In this document: in pieces, positions 24,793 through 33,908 of the stretch | Layout: each line of letters opens with the position of its first letter | Position numbering within the stretch: position 1 is the stretch's first letter | Assembly: GCF_023229105.1 (NCBI RefSeq) | Contig: NZ_JALNZY010000006.1 | Span: 1 to 44,711 of the forward strand | Direction: 5' to 3' | Length of the DNA: 44,711 nucleotides | From: Sulfurimonas sp. | Lineage (GTDB): Bacteria; Campylobacterota; Campylobacteria; Campylobacterales; Sulfurimonadaceae | Program-made: the position numbers and the translations under genes | Notes under the pieces: model-generated | Databases searched by the model: none | What the model saw: only the letters and a program-made list of their open reading frames with translations | Told to the model about the DNA's origin: nothing

Positions 24793-26670
24793 ATGCGCTT
24801 TTTTATACCTTTTTTATTACTTTTTACTCTTCTATTTGGTAATGAGTCATCGCTTGATTCGCTTCTAAAGGAGTATAAAAGCGCTGAGGAGCCTTACCAT
24901 CACACAAAAAAAGAGAGTGCTGGACATATCAGGGTAATAACACGCTCAGAACTCGATAAAATGCAGGCTTACACGCTAAATGATGTTTTAAAAACTTTAA
25001 GATTTTTCACACTTCAGCCAAGAAAAAATGGAATGACTACGCTTGTTAGAAGCGGTGAAACACAGATGTCGTCTCATCCTGTAAAACTTTATATAAACTC
25101 TCATGAATTAAACTCCGCAACACTTGGAAATGTGCTGGTACAATATGGAAGAATGGGTCTATATTTTATCGACTATATAGAAATTTATCAGGCAGGAAAT
25201 TCAGTTACATTTGGCAACGAACCCGGCACTCTGCTTATAAAACTCTTCACCAAAGAGCCCTCTCGCGAAAACAGCACATCCATTCAAGCCTCTGTTGACT
25301 CGCTTGGAAGCGCGACATTGCAGGGAGTTGATGCAAAGGTTTTTGATGGGTACTCATATTTAGCAAATGTTGATTTAAAAAAAAATAATTATAAAAACTA
25401 TACGGTAAATAATTCAGAACTCTCAAGAGACGGGGCAAGGAGTCAATTCTATTTTAAATTTTCAAAAAAATATGACTACGACATTGAAGTAGGCGCAATT
25501 AAAGAGAAATACGATGTTTTTAGTGGACTGGGAATGGCTCCAGCTGATGGAGATACAAAAACCAGTGATATATACACGCATATTACCAAGTATTTTGAAA
25601 ATAATCTAAAAATAATGCTTACTGCTTCTTATGAAAAATTCGAAATTTACGACAAGGACACTATTGGCATACCGTTGACAGGAGTTAGCACTCCTTTTCC
25701 AAAGCAGCTTGACTCTCAAATATATACTCAAGTGTATAGCGCAATCATAGAAAAAAGATTTATAAACGCAAATAACGAACTATTTTTAGGGGCACAATTT
25801 AAACATCAGAAATTTGGCATCAACGAATACAAAATAGATGGTGCCAATTATGCAAGAAACTGGGGTCCAAAAGATTTAGATATATATATGTTTTATGCTG
25901 AGAATCTCTATAATATAAATGAGAATCATCTGATATCCTTTAGCGCTAAAATCGATCTCTATAAAAACAGCTTCAACAAATCTTCAACCGAACATATACT
26001 AAGAGCAGGCTACGTGGCACTTCTTGATAAAGAGTGGACATTTAAACTTTTTGCTATGCAAAGCTATATGTATCCGACATTTATGCAGACTACTTATTCG
26101 CCTAACTATAATATCAACCCTGATTTGCGTAGTGCAGAGTCTCTTACAACAACTGCGGAAATTATCCATACCCTAGAAGATACTGTTTTTGGATTTGGAG
26201 TCGGCAGAAGTACAACTGATAACGCAATAATATTTGATATGAACAAAACAAACCCTTCGCAGAGCATCTACGTAAACAGTAATAAAGAGAACAGTTTTGA
26301 ACTTGTTTTTGCAAATATAGAGCACAAATTCAACATAGACAACAAGATAAAAATAGAAATTTACAGACAGTTTAGAGATAATTACTATAGCCCAGAGCAA
26401 GGGGCTTCCTTCCAGCTTTTTAACACTATTGGAAGGTTCGATATTTACAATGAACTGCTTTATAAATCAGAATATACAAGCCTAGAGGGTGTAGATATTA
26501 AAGAAGGATTTGACTACTCGCTTGGAGCAATATATAAGCTAAACAAGAAAACAGAACTAAAAGTAAAGGCAGAAAATATATTCGACAGAGCGTCAGAAAC
26601 TCCAATAGGTACTATTCAAGCATCAGCAACGGACAGAAGAGTTCTGCTTACAATGGAGTACACTTTTTAA
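24793..26670 (+). CDS. TonB-dependent outer-membrane receptor
   Basis: A 625-aa beta-barrel receptor. A signal peptide (RFFIPFLLLFTLLFG) is followed by a plug domain: HIRVITRSELDKMQAYTLND, LVRSGE and a YIEIYQAGNS.TFGNEPG stretch are plug hallmarks. From about residue 150 a long series of alternating beta strands ends LLTMEYTF with the terminal Phe needed for barrel assembly. No clear TonB box is visible before the plug. The last strands (KLNKKTELKVKAENIFD) are typical of these receptors. The ligand is unknown. It is immediately followed, with no gap, by a small periplasmic protein and then a GGDEF-EAL sensor, so it may sense rather than only import. It would need TonB and ExbBD, encoded elsewhere in the window. 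Confidence 0.9.
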   Translation: MRFFIPFLLLFTLLFGNESSLDSLLKEYKSAEEPYHHTKKESAGHIRVITRSELDKMQAYTLNDVLKTLRFFTLQPRKNGMTTLVRSGETQMSSHPVKLYINSHELNSATLGNVLVQYGRMGLYFIDYIEIYQAGNSVTFGNEPGTLLIKLFTKEPSRENSTSIQASVDSLGSATLQGVDAKVFDGYSYLANVDLKKNNYKNYTVNNSELSRDGARSQFYFKFSKKYDYDIEVGAIKEKYDVFSGLGMAPADGDTKTSDIYTHITKYFENNLKIMLTASYEKFEIYDKDTIGIPLTGVSTPFPKQLDSQIYTQVYSAIIEKRFINANNELFLGAQFKHQKFGINEYKIDGANYARNWGPKDLDIYMFYAENLYNINENHLISFSAKIDLYKNSFNKSSTEHILRAGYVALLDKEWTFKLFAMQSYMYPTFMQTTYSPNYNINPDLRSAESLTTTAEIIHTLEDTVFGFGVGRSTTDNAIIFDMNKTNPSQSIYVNSNKENSFELVFANIEHKFNIDNKIKIEIYRQFRDNYYSPEQGASFQLFNTIGRFDIYNELLYKSEYTSLEGVDIKEGFDYSLGAIYKLNKKTELKVKAENIFDRASETPIGTIQASATDRRVLLTMEYTF

Positions 26671-27108
26671 ATGAGGGCAACCATTATCATACTTCTTTTT
26701 ATTGTTGCATTGTTTGCAAAAGAGGATAGAGTTGATATCAAGGCGCAGATTTTAGAAAAAATATTTTTAAATATTCATATTGACAAAGGCATAACACTCT
26801 GGTGCGACAATAAACATCTGCTTGAAGAGCTTAAAAAGAGCAGTTACCTGATAGTAACGGATAAGTGTGCAGCAGCAACTATTATTGTAGTAGAGAATAA
26901 AGAGAGCATAGAAAGTGATGAAAACTGTAAAAATAAACCTATTTTTGTACTCAATTATGAGTTGCTGAAAAATATTCCGGAGAGCTTTGGTGCATTTTTT
27001 TGGAAAAAAGGCAGACCAAATATAGTAATTATTGAACCGAGAGCAGTTTTTCAAAATATCAGACTCTCTAAAGAGCTAGAGACCTATAAAGAGGAAAAAG
27101 TATGGTAA
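26671..27108 (+). CDS. small periplasmic protein between receptor and GGDEF-EAL sensor
   Basis: A 145-aa secreted protein. Its ATG abuts the TAA of the receptor gene and its end overlaps the GGDEF-EAL gene by 7 bp. The signal peptide is about residues 1-17 (ATIIILLFIVALFA). The mature part begins EDRVDIKAQILEKIF and alternates helices and strands. It has three cysteines (LWCDNK, TDKCAAA, ENCKNK) and a conserved-looking end, FFWKKGRPNIVIIEP. I do not recognise it firmly. Its size, location, helix-first start and PNIVII...LS end recall YfiR (DUF4154), the periplasmic inhibitor of the diguanylate cyclase YfiN, but this is a pattern-level resemblance only. Confidence 0.8.
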   Translation: MRATIIILLFIVALFAKEDRVDIKAQILEKIFLNIHIDKGITLWCDNKHLLEELKKSSYLIVTDKCAAATIIVVENKESIESDENCKNKPIFVLNYELLKNIPESFGAFFWKKGRPNIVIIEPRAVFQNIRLSKELETYKEEKVW

Positions 27109-29015
27109 AAAAGAGAGAGTTTGGAATATTTTTTCTGCTCTTTATGCTTGGTCTGTTTTTTGCATATATATATACTCACATAACAAAAACAAAAAATGAT
27201 ATATTTGAGCGAATTCAAAACCATCAGATAGAACAGATTTCATATATTTTGCAAAATATAGAAATAGACATGCTAGATACCTCAGAGATTATAACCACTA
27301 AAGATATGTTCTCTATGTTTAAAAAAGAGTATGTTAGAGCCGAGTATGAACATATTATCTCCCTAATGCTTACTTCAAATGTAAAATATGTGTATATTCT
27401 ATATAAAGATGAGCAAAACAGATTTAGGTTTCTTCTTGATGCATCCAAAACAGACAAGGCAAATTTTAATCAGAAATTCGATGTAGATTCCCCGGAATAT
27501 GAAGCTGTTTTTTCAACAAAAAAACCTCAGGTCATACAGCAAAATGATGTTGAAAATCTATATTTGACATATCTGTACCCAATAATAAGCAATGGAGATG
27601 TTATAGCAATATTTAATATTGACATTACGACTAATATTCAAAAAATCATACTAGAGTCCATTAAACCACTTGAGACATTTTTTGTGGTGTTGATTATCTT
27701 TGTTCTTCTGCTCATGGTTATGACTATCCTGCAGATATTTCACTACTTTGTCACTAGGAGAAAAATATTTACAGATCAGCTTACAAATACATTTAACAGA
27801 AACTACCTTGAGGAGACTCTGCCGCTTCTTAATCTCTCTAACTACTCCTTGGCAATACTTGATCTGGATAAATTTAAAATCATAAACGATACCTACGGTC
27901 ATAGAACCGGTGATTATATATTATCGCAGACAAGCAAGGTGTTTAAAGAATCAATCAGAGACAACGATATACTAGTGAGATACGGCGGAGAGGAGTTTCT
28001 ACTTCTTATAAACAACCGTGATAAAGCCAAATCTGCTTTGGATATATGTGAAAGATTAAGAAAAAATATAAACAAAGAGCGCTTTGTTTATGATGGCCAT
28101 GAGATTAGAGTAGGCGTATCAATCGGTCTGCATAAGTATCCGTATTTAGAGAAGAATTTTCAAGAAGCTATAAAAATAGCCGACAAAATGCTATACATTG
28201 CTAAAAAAGGTGGAAGAAACAGAGTTATTAGTTATGACGAAAAAGAGAGTACAGAGAACTCCTCCTCATCAGGAGATATTAGCTTTGTAAAGGAGGCTAT
28301 TGATGAAAACAGAGTCATCTGCCACTATCAGCCAATTTATGATTATAAACAAAGCAGAATATTTAAATACGAGGCGTTAGTCAGAATTGTTACAAAAGAG
28401 GGAATAGTAATTCCTCCATTTGCTTTTTTACCACAAATAAAAGAGACAAATATGCACTATAAATTGACTCAAAGAATTTTACTTATTGTCTTTGAGACAT
28501 TTAAAAACAACAATAAGCTCGTAAGTATAAATATGAACTTCTCAGACCTTATAAACTCTGATATCGAAGAGACTATAATTAATAATCTAAAAGATAATCA
28601 ACATCTCGCATCACGCGTAACGTTTGAGATACTTGAAAGTGATGAGATTAACAATATAGAACTTTTTAAGCAAAAGATAAATCTTATACATTCTCTTAAG
28701 GCAAAAGTCTCTATTGACGATTTTGGAAGCGGCTACTCAAACTTTAAAACCATTATAGACATTGAAGCAAACTTCCTAAAAATAGACGGCTCTCTTATTA
28801 AAAACATTGATATTAGCGCAAAAGATTTTAAAGTTGTAAAAAGTATCATACACTTTGCAAGACAGAGTAATATGCAAACAATTGCGGAGTATGTCCACTC
28901 AGAAGATGTTTATAATAAATTGCTACTCCTAGATATAGATTTTATGCAAGGCTACTATATATCAGAGCCAAAAGAGGCTCTGATTGGAGAGGAGGAGCTT
29001 TTTCAAGCTCTTTAG
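27102..29015 (+). CDS. membrane sensor with GGDEF and EAL domains
   Basis: A 637-aa inner-membrane c-di-GMP enzyme. One helix (about 8-25), a periplasmic region of about 160 residues with Cache-like features (VKYVYILYKD; YLTYLYPIISNGDVIAIFNI) and a second helix (about 190-215) precede the cytosolic part. The GGDEF domain has GGEEF with an upstream RDND I-site, so cyclase activity with feedback is expected. The EAL domain keeps YEALVRI, SINMNFSDL, FEILES, SIDDFGSGYSN, LKIDGSLI, TIAEYV and MQGYY. These hold the Glu, Asn, Asp pair, Lys and Gln positions needed for phosphodiesterase action. It may switch between making and breaking c-di-GMP. It overlaps the periplasmic gene by 7 bp, with AGAGGA upstream of its ATG. 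Confidence 0.93.
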   Translation: MVKKREFGIFFLLFMLGLFFAYIYTHITKTKNDIFERIQNHQIEQISYILQNIEIDMLDTSEIITTKDMFSMFKKEYVRAEYEHIISLMLTSNVKYVYILYKDEQNRFRFLLDASKTDKANFNQKFDVDSPEYEAVFSTKKPQVIQQNDVENLYLTYLYPIISNGDVIAIFNIDITTNIQKIILESIKPLETFFVVLIIFVLLLMVMTILQIFHYFVTRRKIFTDQLTNTFNRNYLEETLPLLNLSNYSLAILDLDKFKIINDTYGHRTGDYILSQTSKVFKESIRDNDILVRYGGEEFLLLINNRDKAKSALDICERLRKNINKERFVYDGHEIRVGVSIGLHKYPYLEKNFQEAIKIADKMLYIAKKGGRNRVISYDEKESTENSSSSGDISFVKEAIDENRVICHYQPIYDYKQSRIFKYEALVRIVTKEGIVIPPFAFLPQIKETNMHYKLTQRILLIVFETFKNNNKLVSINMNFSDLINSDIEETIINNLKDNQHLASRVTFEILESDEINNIELFKQKINLIHSLKAKVSIDDFGSGYSNFKTIIDIEANFLKIDGSLIKNIDISAKDFKVVKSIIHFARQSNMQTIAEYVHSEDVYNKLLLLDIDFMQGYYISEPKEALIGEEELFQAL

Positions 29016-31033
29016 AATAACTTTTTAAAGAGCTTGTTTAGCCCTTTTTCTACCTCTTTATCTATTTTCTTTTTGACTTCTTCACCTGCTTTAGATTTCA
29101 TAAATTTTTCCATATTTATACTTACTTTAGGAGCGTTTATGTCTCCTGTGATGCTTCCGCTAACCTCATCTTTTTTGATTCTTATACTAACGTCCGTATC
29201 TATCTGATTTGTTTTTGTGTTTAGCTTTGTTTTTTCTGTTTTTATAGCAGCATCTTTAGAGTGCAAATCTATGGAAGCTAAAATATTTTCTTTATCTATT
29301 TTTGCATTTACATTACCGCTAAATAGCTCTTTGTAAATATCAAACTTAATAAATTGACTTATAAGATCAAAGGTTTGATTTTTTACAAATTTTGCATCCG
29401 TAACTTTGCCCTCAAAAGCACCTCTGCTTTGTGCTAGATTATAATCTATCTTAGCATCTAAAGAGGCATCTGCTATTTCTGGATAGAGTAATATCTGGAG
29501 TATTTTATTAGTTTTTATAGCATCAACAGTAGCAAAAAAATCATCATTATGAAGTTTAGCATTGATTTTCCCCTCTGCAACTTCGGTTTGTAATGTAAAA
29601 TCCAAATCTTTTGCCCTAGAAAGCTCTCCATTTGCCGTAATTCCACCTTGCATATGCTGTTGTGTAACAAAAAAGAGAGCGTCTAAGTTTGGTATAACAA
29701 TCTTATAATCACTCCCTAACGAGCCATCTTCGATATTAAATTTTGCGTTTTTAATATTAAGAGATGCTATGTTGGAGTTAAAATCAACTTTAGTTTCTGC
29801 AATAGCGCTCTTTAACATAGTTGTTGTCGTGAAGTCAAATATAGTTTTAGGCATAGGAGATGCAAACTCATATGTTTTACTCAAATATTTTGAATCAAGC
29901 ACTCCTTTTGATATTGCCATCACAACGCTTCCGCTTAAATTTTCTACTTTTGCATCACTAATATCTGCATTCATAGAGAACAAACCATCGCTATAGTGTG
30001 GCTGCTTTAACATATATAGCAGTTTTGCAACATCAAGATTTACTACTTTTGCTTTTATAGATGCCAAAGCAAACTCTTTTAAGACAGCTTCAAAAACCAT
30101 ATCTGATGAAGCTAAATCACTGACTCCTGATACCAAAAGTCTCTCTTTATCTCCCTTAACACTGCCGTTTAATTTAAATGCGCCTCTAATATCAGCCTTT
30201 GTAATGGGTTTTAGCACCTCAAGATCTTCAATATTTAGTGAATATTTTAAATCAGCTTTTAAAGGCTCTGGCACTATAAGACCTGCTGAGTTAATCTTAA
30301 AGAGATTTGAGAGTAACTCATATTTGTAATCTACATCATTACCTTTTAATTTTGCATCAAGATTCATAGAAAATAGGGTTTGAGGGATACTCACATTAAA
30401 GTCACTTAACATATATTTAGGATCTATTTTGCCGTTTTTGGTTTTTAAAACAACCTCTCCATCCATCTTGTGCGGCGTTATATCTCTAAAATTTACATCC
30501 ATATCTATATCTGCCGTTGCGTAAGGATTTTGAACACCCATATAAAGAAGTGCGGCTAGTTTTGCACCCTTTATATTGGCAATAATAGATGTAGGATTCA
30601 GCTCCCTCAGTTCTACATGATAAGATGTATCGCTATTTGCTACACTACTCTTACCATCTATCTTCATAAAAGCAATGTCACCTTTTACATTTCCGTTTGT
30701 ATAAAACTCTCCTCTAAGTTCGGTTCCCGAGAATGATTTTAGTGTCTTTAAATTTTTAAGACTTATATCATAAGAGAGATCAAACGACTGTGAAAAAAGA
30801 GAGTAGCTCCCTTTTATCTCAGCCTTATTGTTCTCGTTTATCTCTAAAACAATCTCAAAATCACTCATGCTTAAGGAAAATTTCGAGAGCTTACTCTCTA
30901 ATTTTGTCTGCTCCTTAATCTTGCTCTCTAAAATAGGCTTAATTAATCCATTTCCTAGCGATGTAAAAGCAACCACATAAACAACAACTATCAATGTAGC
31001 CAAAATACCGAAAAACCAAGCAAAATATCTCAT
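29012..31033 (-). CDS. AsmA-like envelope protein
   Basis: A 673-aa protein with one N-terminal membrane helix (RYFAWFFGILATLIVVVYVVAF) and a long periplasmic part made of repeated short beta strands. Recurrent blocks such as GxFxxNGxVKGD, and LKAxLxM with VxxLDVAKLLYML, occur at least twice. This is the AsmA/TamB-like layout linked to lipid transfer across the periplasm. The last residues are a Lys-rich tail (GEEVKKKIDKEVEKGLNKL). A GTG nine bases upstream is in frame; I chose ATG 31033, which has GGTGG just before it. Its stop overlaps the stop of the convergent GGDEF-EAL gene by 4 bp. Confidence 0.75.
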   Translation of the reverse strand: MRYFAWFFGILATLIVVVYVVAFTSLGNGLIKPILESKIKEQTKLESKLSKFSLSMSDFEIVLEINENNKAEIKGSYSLFSQSFDLSYDISLKNLKTLKSFSGTELRGEFYTNGNVKGDIAFMKIDGKSSVANSDTSYHVELRELNPTSIIANIKGAKLAALLYMGVQNPYATADIDMDVNFRDITPHKMDGEVVLKTKNGKIDPKYMLSDFNVSIPQTLFSMNLDAKLKGNDVDYKYELLSNLFKINSAGLIVPEPLKADLKYSLNIEDLEVLKPITKADIRGAFKLNGSVKGDKERLLVSGVSDLASSDMVFEAVLKEFALASIKAKVVNLDVAKLLYMLKQPHYSDGLFSMNADISDAKVENLSGSVVMAISKGVLDSKYLSKTYEFASPMPKTIFDFTTTTMLKSAIAETKVDFNSNIASLNIKNAKFNIEDGSLGSDYKIVIPNLDALFFVTQQHMQGGITANGELSRAKDLDFTLQTEVAEGKINAKLHNDDFFATVDAIKTNKILQILLYPEIADASLDAKIDYNLAQSRGAFEGKVTDAKFVKNQTFDLISQFIKFDIYKELFSGNVNAKIDKENILASIDLHSKDAAIKTEKTKLNTKTNQIDTDVSIRIKKDEVSGSITGDINAPKVSINMEKFMKSKAGEEVKKKIDKEVEKGLNKLFKKLF

Positions 31034-31147
31034 ACTACCCACCTATATTTATTTTTGTAATGATACTACAGAAACTTATTTTTAAGCAAATAAACTAGTT
31101 GACAATAACAGACTCAACTTTTTTAACTAAATATATTCAACTATTGC

Positions 31148-31176
31148 TTGACATTGTTACACTCAATATGTATAAT
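31148..31176 (+). promoter_or_regulatory. consensus sigma-70 promoter of grpE-dnaK
   Basis: A perfect TTGACA (31148-31153), a 17-bp spacer and a perfect TATAAT (31171-31176) lie 38 bp before the grpE ATG. Strong basal expression is expected. CACT (31160-31163) and AGTG (31177-31180) sit in inverted order across the -10, but the match to a CIRCE element is poor. Confidence 0.9.
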
Positions 31177-31213
31177 AGTGCTATCTTTTTAGAAAAGGAG
31201 TGCTTTAACAACT

Positions 31214-31771
31214 ATGTCAAAAGAAAATAATGAAGAGATTCAAGAAGAGTCTCTCAAAAACACCCAGTTGGATGAACTAGCTCAAGAAGCTGCCGCAGAA
31301 GCGGAAGCAGTTGAGAATGAACTTGACCTCTTGCAAGAGGAGTTAACTTCTCTCAAAGATAAGTATGCTCGTGTTCATGCCGATTTTGATAACATCAAAA
31401 AAAGGCTTGAGAGAGAGAAATATGCTGCTGTAGAGTATTCAAATGAAAAATTTGCCAAAGATTTGATTCCGGTTATGGACTCACTTCAGATGGCTCTGTC
31501 TTCTACACAAAATCTCTCTGATCCACAGGAGCATTTAGAAAAACTCAAAGAGGGTATTGAGCTTACGCTTAAGCAGCTTACAACCTCCTTAGAAAAACAC
31601 GGTGTGACAATAGTCTCCCATGACGAACCGTTTGATCCAAACATCCACAACGCTGTGCAGAGCGTAGATAGCGACACTGTGCAGAGTGGGCAAATTGTTC
31701 AAACATTTCAAACAGGTTATAGATACAAAGAGAGACCGTTGCGTGAAGCGATGGTAGTTGTAGCGAATTAA
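31214..31771 (+). CDS. grpE: nucleotide exchange factor GrpE
   Basis: A 185-aa cochaperone that speeds ADP release from DnaK. The N-terminal half is acidic and coiled coil (about 20-90; ELDLLQEELTSLKDKYARVH). The C-terminal beta domain has PVMDSLQMAL, HGV, FDPNIHNAVQSV and the end GYRYKERPLREAMVVVAN, all family signatures. AAAAGGAG lies 13 bases upstream, slightly far. dnaK follows after a 197-bp gap. In Helicobacter and Campylobacter hrcA precedes grpE; here an AsmA-like gene on the opposite strand takes that place. Confidence 0.97.
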   Translation: MSKENNEEIQEESLKNTQLDELAQEAAAEAEAVENELDLLQEELTSLKDKYARVHADFDNIKKRLEREKYAAVEYSNEKFAKDLIPVMDSLQMALSSTQNLSDPQEHLEKLKEGIELTLKQLTTSLEKHGVTIVSHDEPFDPNIHNAVQSVDSDTVQSGQIVQTFQTGYRYKERPLREAMVVVAN

Positions 31772-31968
31772 TCTGAGGTTACTTAAGTAGCAAAGAAAAA
31801 AAAGATATAACGATATCATTTCGTTGTATTTAATAAATTATTATAAAATCTGACACAAACGTGTCAAGCTTTTCTAAAGAAACTAAAGTTTTGTGCCATA
31901 GTGGCTAGAAAAAGTGAAAGGAACTTGTTTCTTTCGCGCCAAATAAAATTAAATTAAGGAATAACAAC
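31772..31968 (+). promoter_or_regulatory. structured grpE-dnaK gap (dnaK leader)
   Basis: No gene is visible. Three small inverted repeats follow one another: AACGA...TCGTT near 31809-31825; TGACAC-AAAC-GTGTCA at 31851-31866; and GTGAAAG...CTTTCGC near 31915-31938, nearer the dnaK start. AAGGA precedes the ATG. A separate dnaK promoter, a partial terminator after grpE or a folded 5' leader could each explain them. I cannot decide from sequence. Confidence 0.45.
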
Positions 31969-33855
31969 ATGTCAAAAGTAATAGGTATAGATTTAGGAAC
32001 AACAAACTCTTGTGTAGCAGTTTATGAGGGCGGCGAGGCAAAGATAATCCCAAACAAAGAGGGAAAAAATACAACACCTTCAGTTGTTGCATTTACAGAC
32101 AAAGGTGAGGTTTTAGTAGGAGATCCTGCTAAACGTCAAGCAATTACAAATCCAAACAAAACTATCTCTTCTATTAAGAGAATTATGGGTCTTATGATGA
32201 GCGAAGAGAATGCAAAAGCCGCTCATGATAAAGTAACATACAACATTATAGATAAAGACGGTATGGCAGCAGTTGATATTGCAGGAAAAATCTACACTCC
32301 TCAAGAGATTTCAGCAAAGATACTAAGCAAACTAAAAGAAGATGCTGAGTCTTACTTAGGTTCTAGCGTAACAGATGCGGTTATCACGGTTCCTGCATAC
32401 TTCAATGATGCACAAAGAAAAGCGACAAAAGACGCGGGAACTATTGCAGGACTAAACGTTCTTCGTATCATCAACGAGCCAACAGCTTCTGCGCTTGCGT
32501 ATGGGCTAGATAGTAAAGGCGATGAGAATGTACTTGTTTACGATTTAGGCGGCGGAACATTTGACGTTACTGTTTTAGAGATTAGCGAGGGTACTTTTGA
32601 GGTTCTCTCAACTGATGGTAATGCATTTTTAGGTGGAGATGACTTTGACAATAAAATCGTTGATTACCTAAATGGCGAGTTCAAAAATGCACATGGCATA
32701 GATCTTAAAAATGACAAAATGGCGCTACAACGTCTAAAAGATGCTGCGGAAAATGCTAAAAAGGAGCTTTCAAGCTCAACCGAAACAGAAATTAACCTGC
32801 CGTTTATCACTATGACAGAAGCTGGACCACAGCATCTTGTTATCAAACTTACTCGTGCAAAATTTGAGAGCATGATTGAAAAACTTGTTGAAGAGACAAT
32901 AGATCACATCAAAACAGCTATGAAAGAGTCTGGTTTAGATAACAATGCTATCAAAGAGATTATTATGGTTGGAGGCTCAACTCGTGTTCCTCTTGCACAA
33001 GAGATGGTATCTAAGTTCTTTGGCGGTAAAAAACTAAACAAAAGTGTAAACCCTGATGAAGTTGTAGCAGCCGGTGCAGCGATTCAAGGTGGTGTTTTAC
33101 GTGGAGATGTTAAAGATGTACTTCTTTTAGATGTTACTCCACTTTCACTAGGAATTGAAACTCTTGGCGGTGTCGCTACTAAAATCATTGAAAAAGGTAC
33201 GACAATACCTGTTAAAAAATCTCAAATCTTCTCAACTGCTGAAGATAATCAGCCAGCAGTTAGTATCTCGGTTGTTCAAGGTGAGAGAGAGTTCGCAAAA
33301 GATAATAAATCTCTAGGTCTTTTTGAACTAGGCAACATTCCTGCGGCTCCAAGAGGCGTGCCTCAAATCGAGGTTACTTTTGACATCGATGCAAACGGAA
33401 TACTTACTGTTAGCTCAACAGACAAGGGAACAGGCAAATCTCAGTCAATCACAATCTCTGGAAGTTCTGGACTAAGTGAAGAAGAGATTAACAAAATGGT
33501 TCAAGATGCAGAGGCTCATAAAGCAGAAGACTCTAAAAGAAAAGAGCTAGTTGAGCTTAAAAATCAAGCTGATGCACTTATTGCTCAGAGTGAAAAATCT
33601 CTAGGCGAGATGGGCGATAAAATCGAAGCTGAAGAAAAAACAAAAATCGAGTCTGCTATAACTGAGCTAAAAGATCTTCTTAAAGATACAAACGCAACAA
33701 AAGAGCAAATCGAAGCAAAAGTAAAAACTCTAACAGAAGCAAGTCATAAAATGGCTGAGCAGATGTACAAAAAAGAGCAAGGCGGCGAAGCAGGTGCGGC
33801 TGATGCTAAAAAGAAAAAAGATGATGATGATGTAATAGACGCTGAAATAGAGTAA
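31969..33855 (+). CDS. dnaK: chaperone DnaK (Hsp70)
   Basis: A 628-aa Hsp70. The nucleotide-binding domain opens IGIDLGTTNSCVAV and has VPAYFNDAQRKATKDAG, DLGGGTFDVTVLEI and VGGSTRVPL. The linker LLLDVTPLSLGIETLGG leads to the substrate-binding domain with IPVKKSQIFSTAEDNQ. The C-terminal lid ends in a Lys-then-Asp tract and DDDDVIDAEIE, the usual bacterial tail. Length is normal. It works with GrpE just upstream; dnaJ is not in the window. A strong hairpin follows its stop. Confidence 0.98.
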   Translation: MSKVIGIDLGTTNSCVAVYEGGEAKIIPNKEGKNTTPSVVAFTDKGEVLVGDPAKRQAITNPNKTISSIKRIMGLMMSEENAKAAHDKVTYNIIDKDGMAAVDIAGKIYTPQEISAKILSKLKEDAESYLGSSVTDAVITVPAYFNDAQRKATKDAGTIAGLNVLRIINEPTASALAYGLDSKGDENVLVYDLGGGTFDVTVLEISEGTFEVLSTDGNAFLGGDDFDNKIVDYLNGEFKNAHGIDLKNDKMALQRLKDAAENAKKELSSSTETEINLPFITMTEAGPQHLVIKLTRAKFESMIEKLVEETIDHIKTAMKESGLDNNAIKEIIMVGGSTRVPLAQEMVSKFFGGKKLNKSVNPDEVVAAGAAIQGGVLRGDVKDVLLLDVTPLSLGIETLGGVATKIIEKGTTIPVKKSQIFSTAEDNQPAVSISVVQGEREFAKDNKSLGLFELGNIPAAPRGVPQIEVTFDIDANGILTVSSTDKGTGKSQSITISGSSGLSEEEINKMVQDAEAHKAEDSKRKELVELKNQADALIAQSEKSLGEMGDKIEAEEKTKIESAITELKDLLKDTNATKEQIEAKVKTLTEASHKMAEQMYKKEQGGEAGAADAKKKKDDDDVIDAEIE

Positions 33856-33863
33856 TGTCCATA

Positions 33864-33892
33864 TGGGTTTCCACGCTATCTGTGGAAACCCA
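33864..33892. terminator. hairpin terminator between dnaK and the convergent CBS-GGDEF gene
   Basis: An 11-bp perfect stem, TGGGTTTCCAC and GTGGAAACCCA, with a seven-base loop starts 8 bp after the dnaK stop. On the plus strand a T6 run follows about 12 bases later. It lies between convergent genes and could serve both. Confidence 0.75.
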
Positions 33893-33908
33893 ATCTAAAA
33901 ATGATTTT

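Noticed and set aside
31157..31184. CIRCE-like inverted repeat over the grpE promoter
   Set aside because: Only CACT and AGTG are symmetric; the left arm matches about six of nine CIRCE bases and the spacing is 11 rather than 9.
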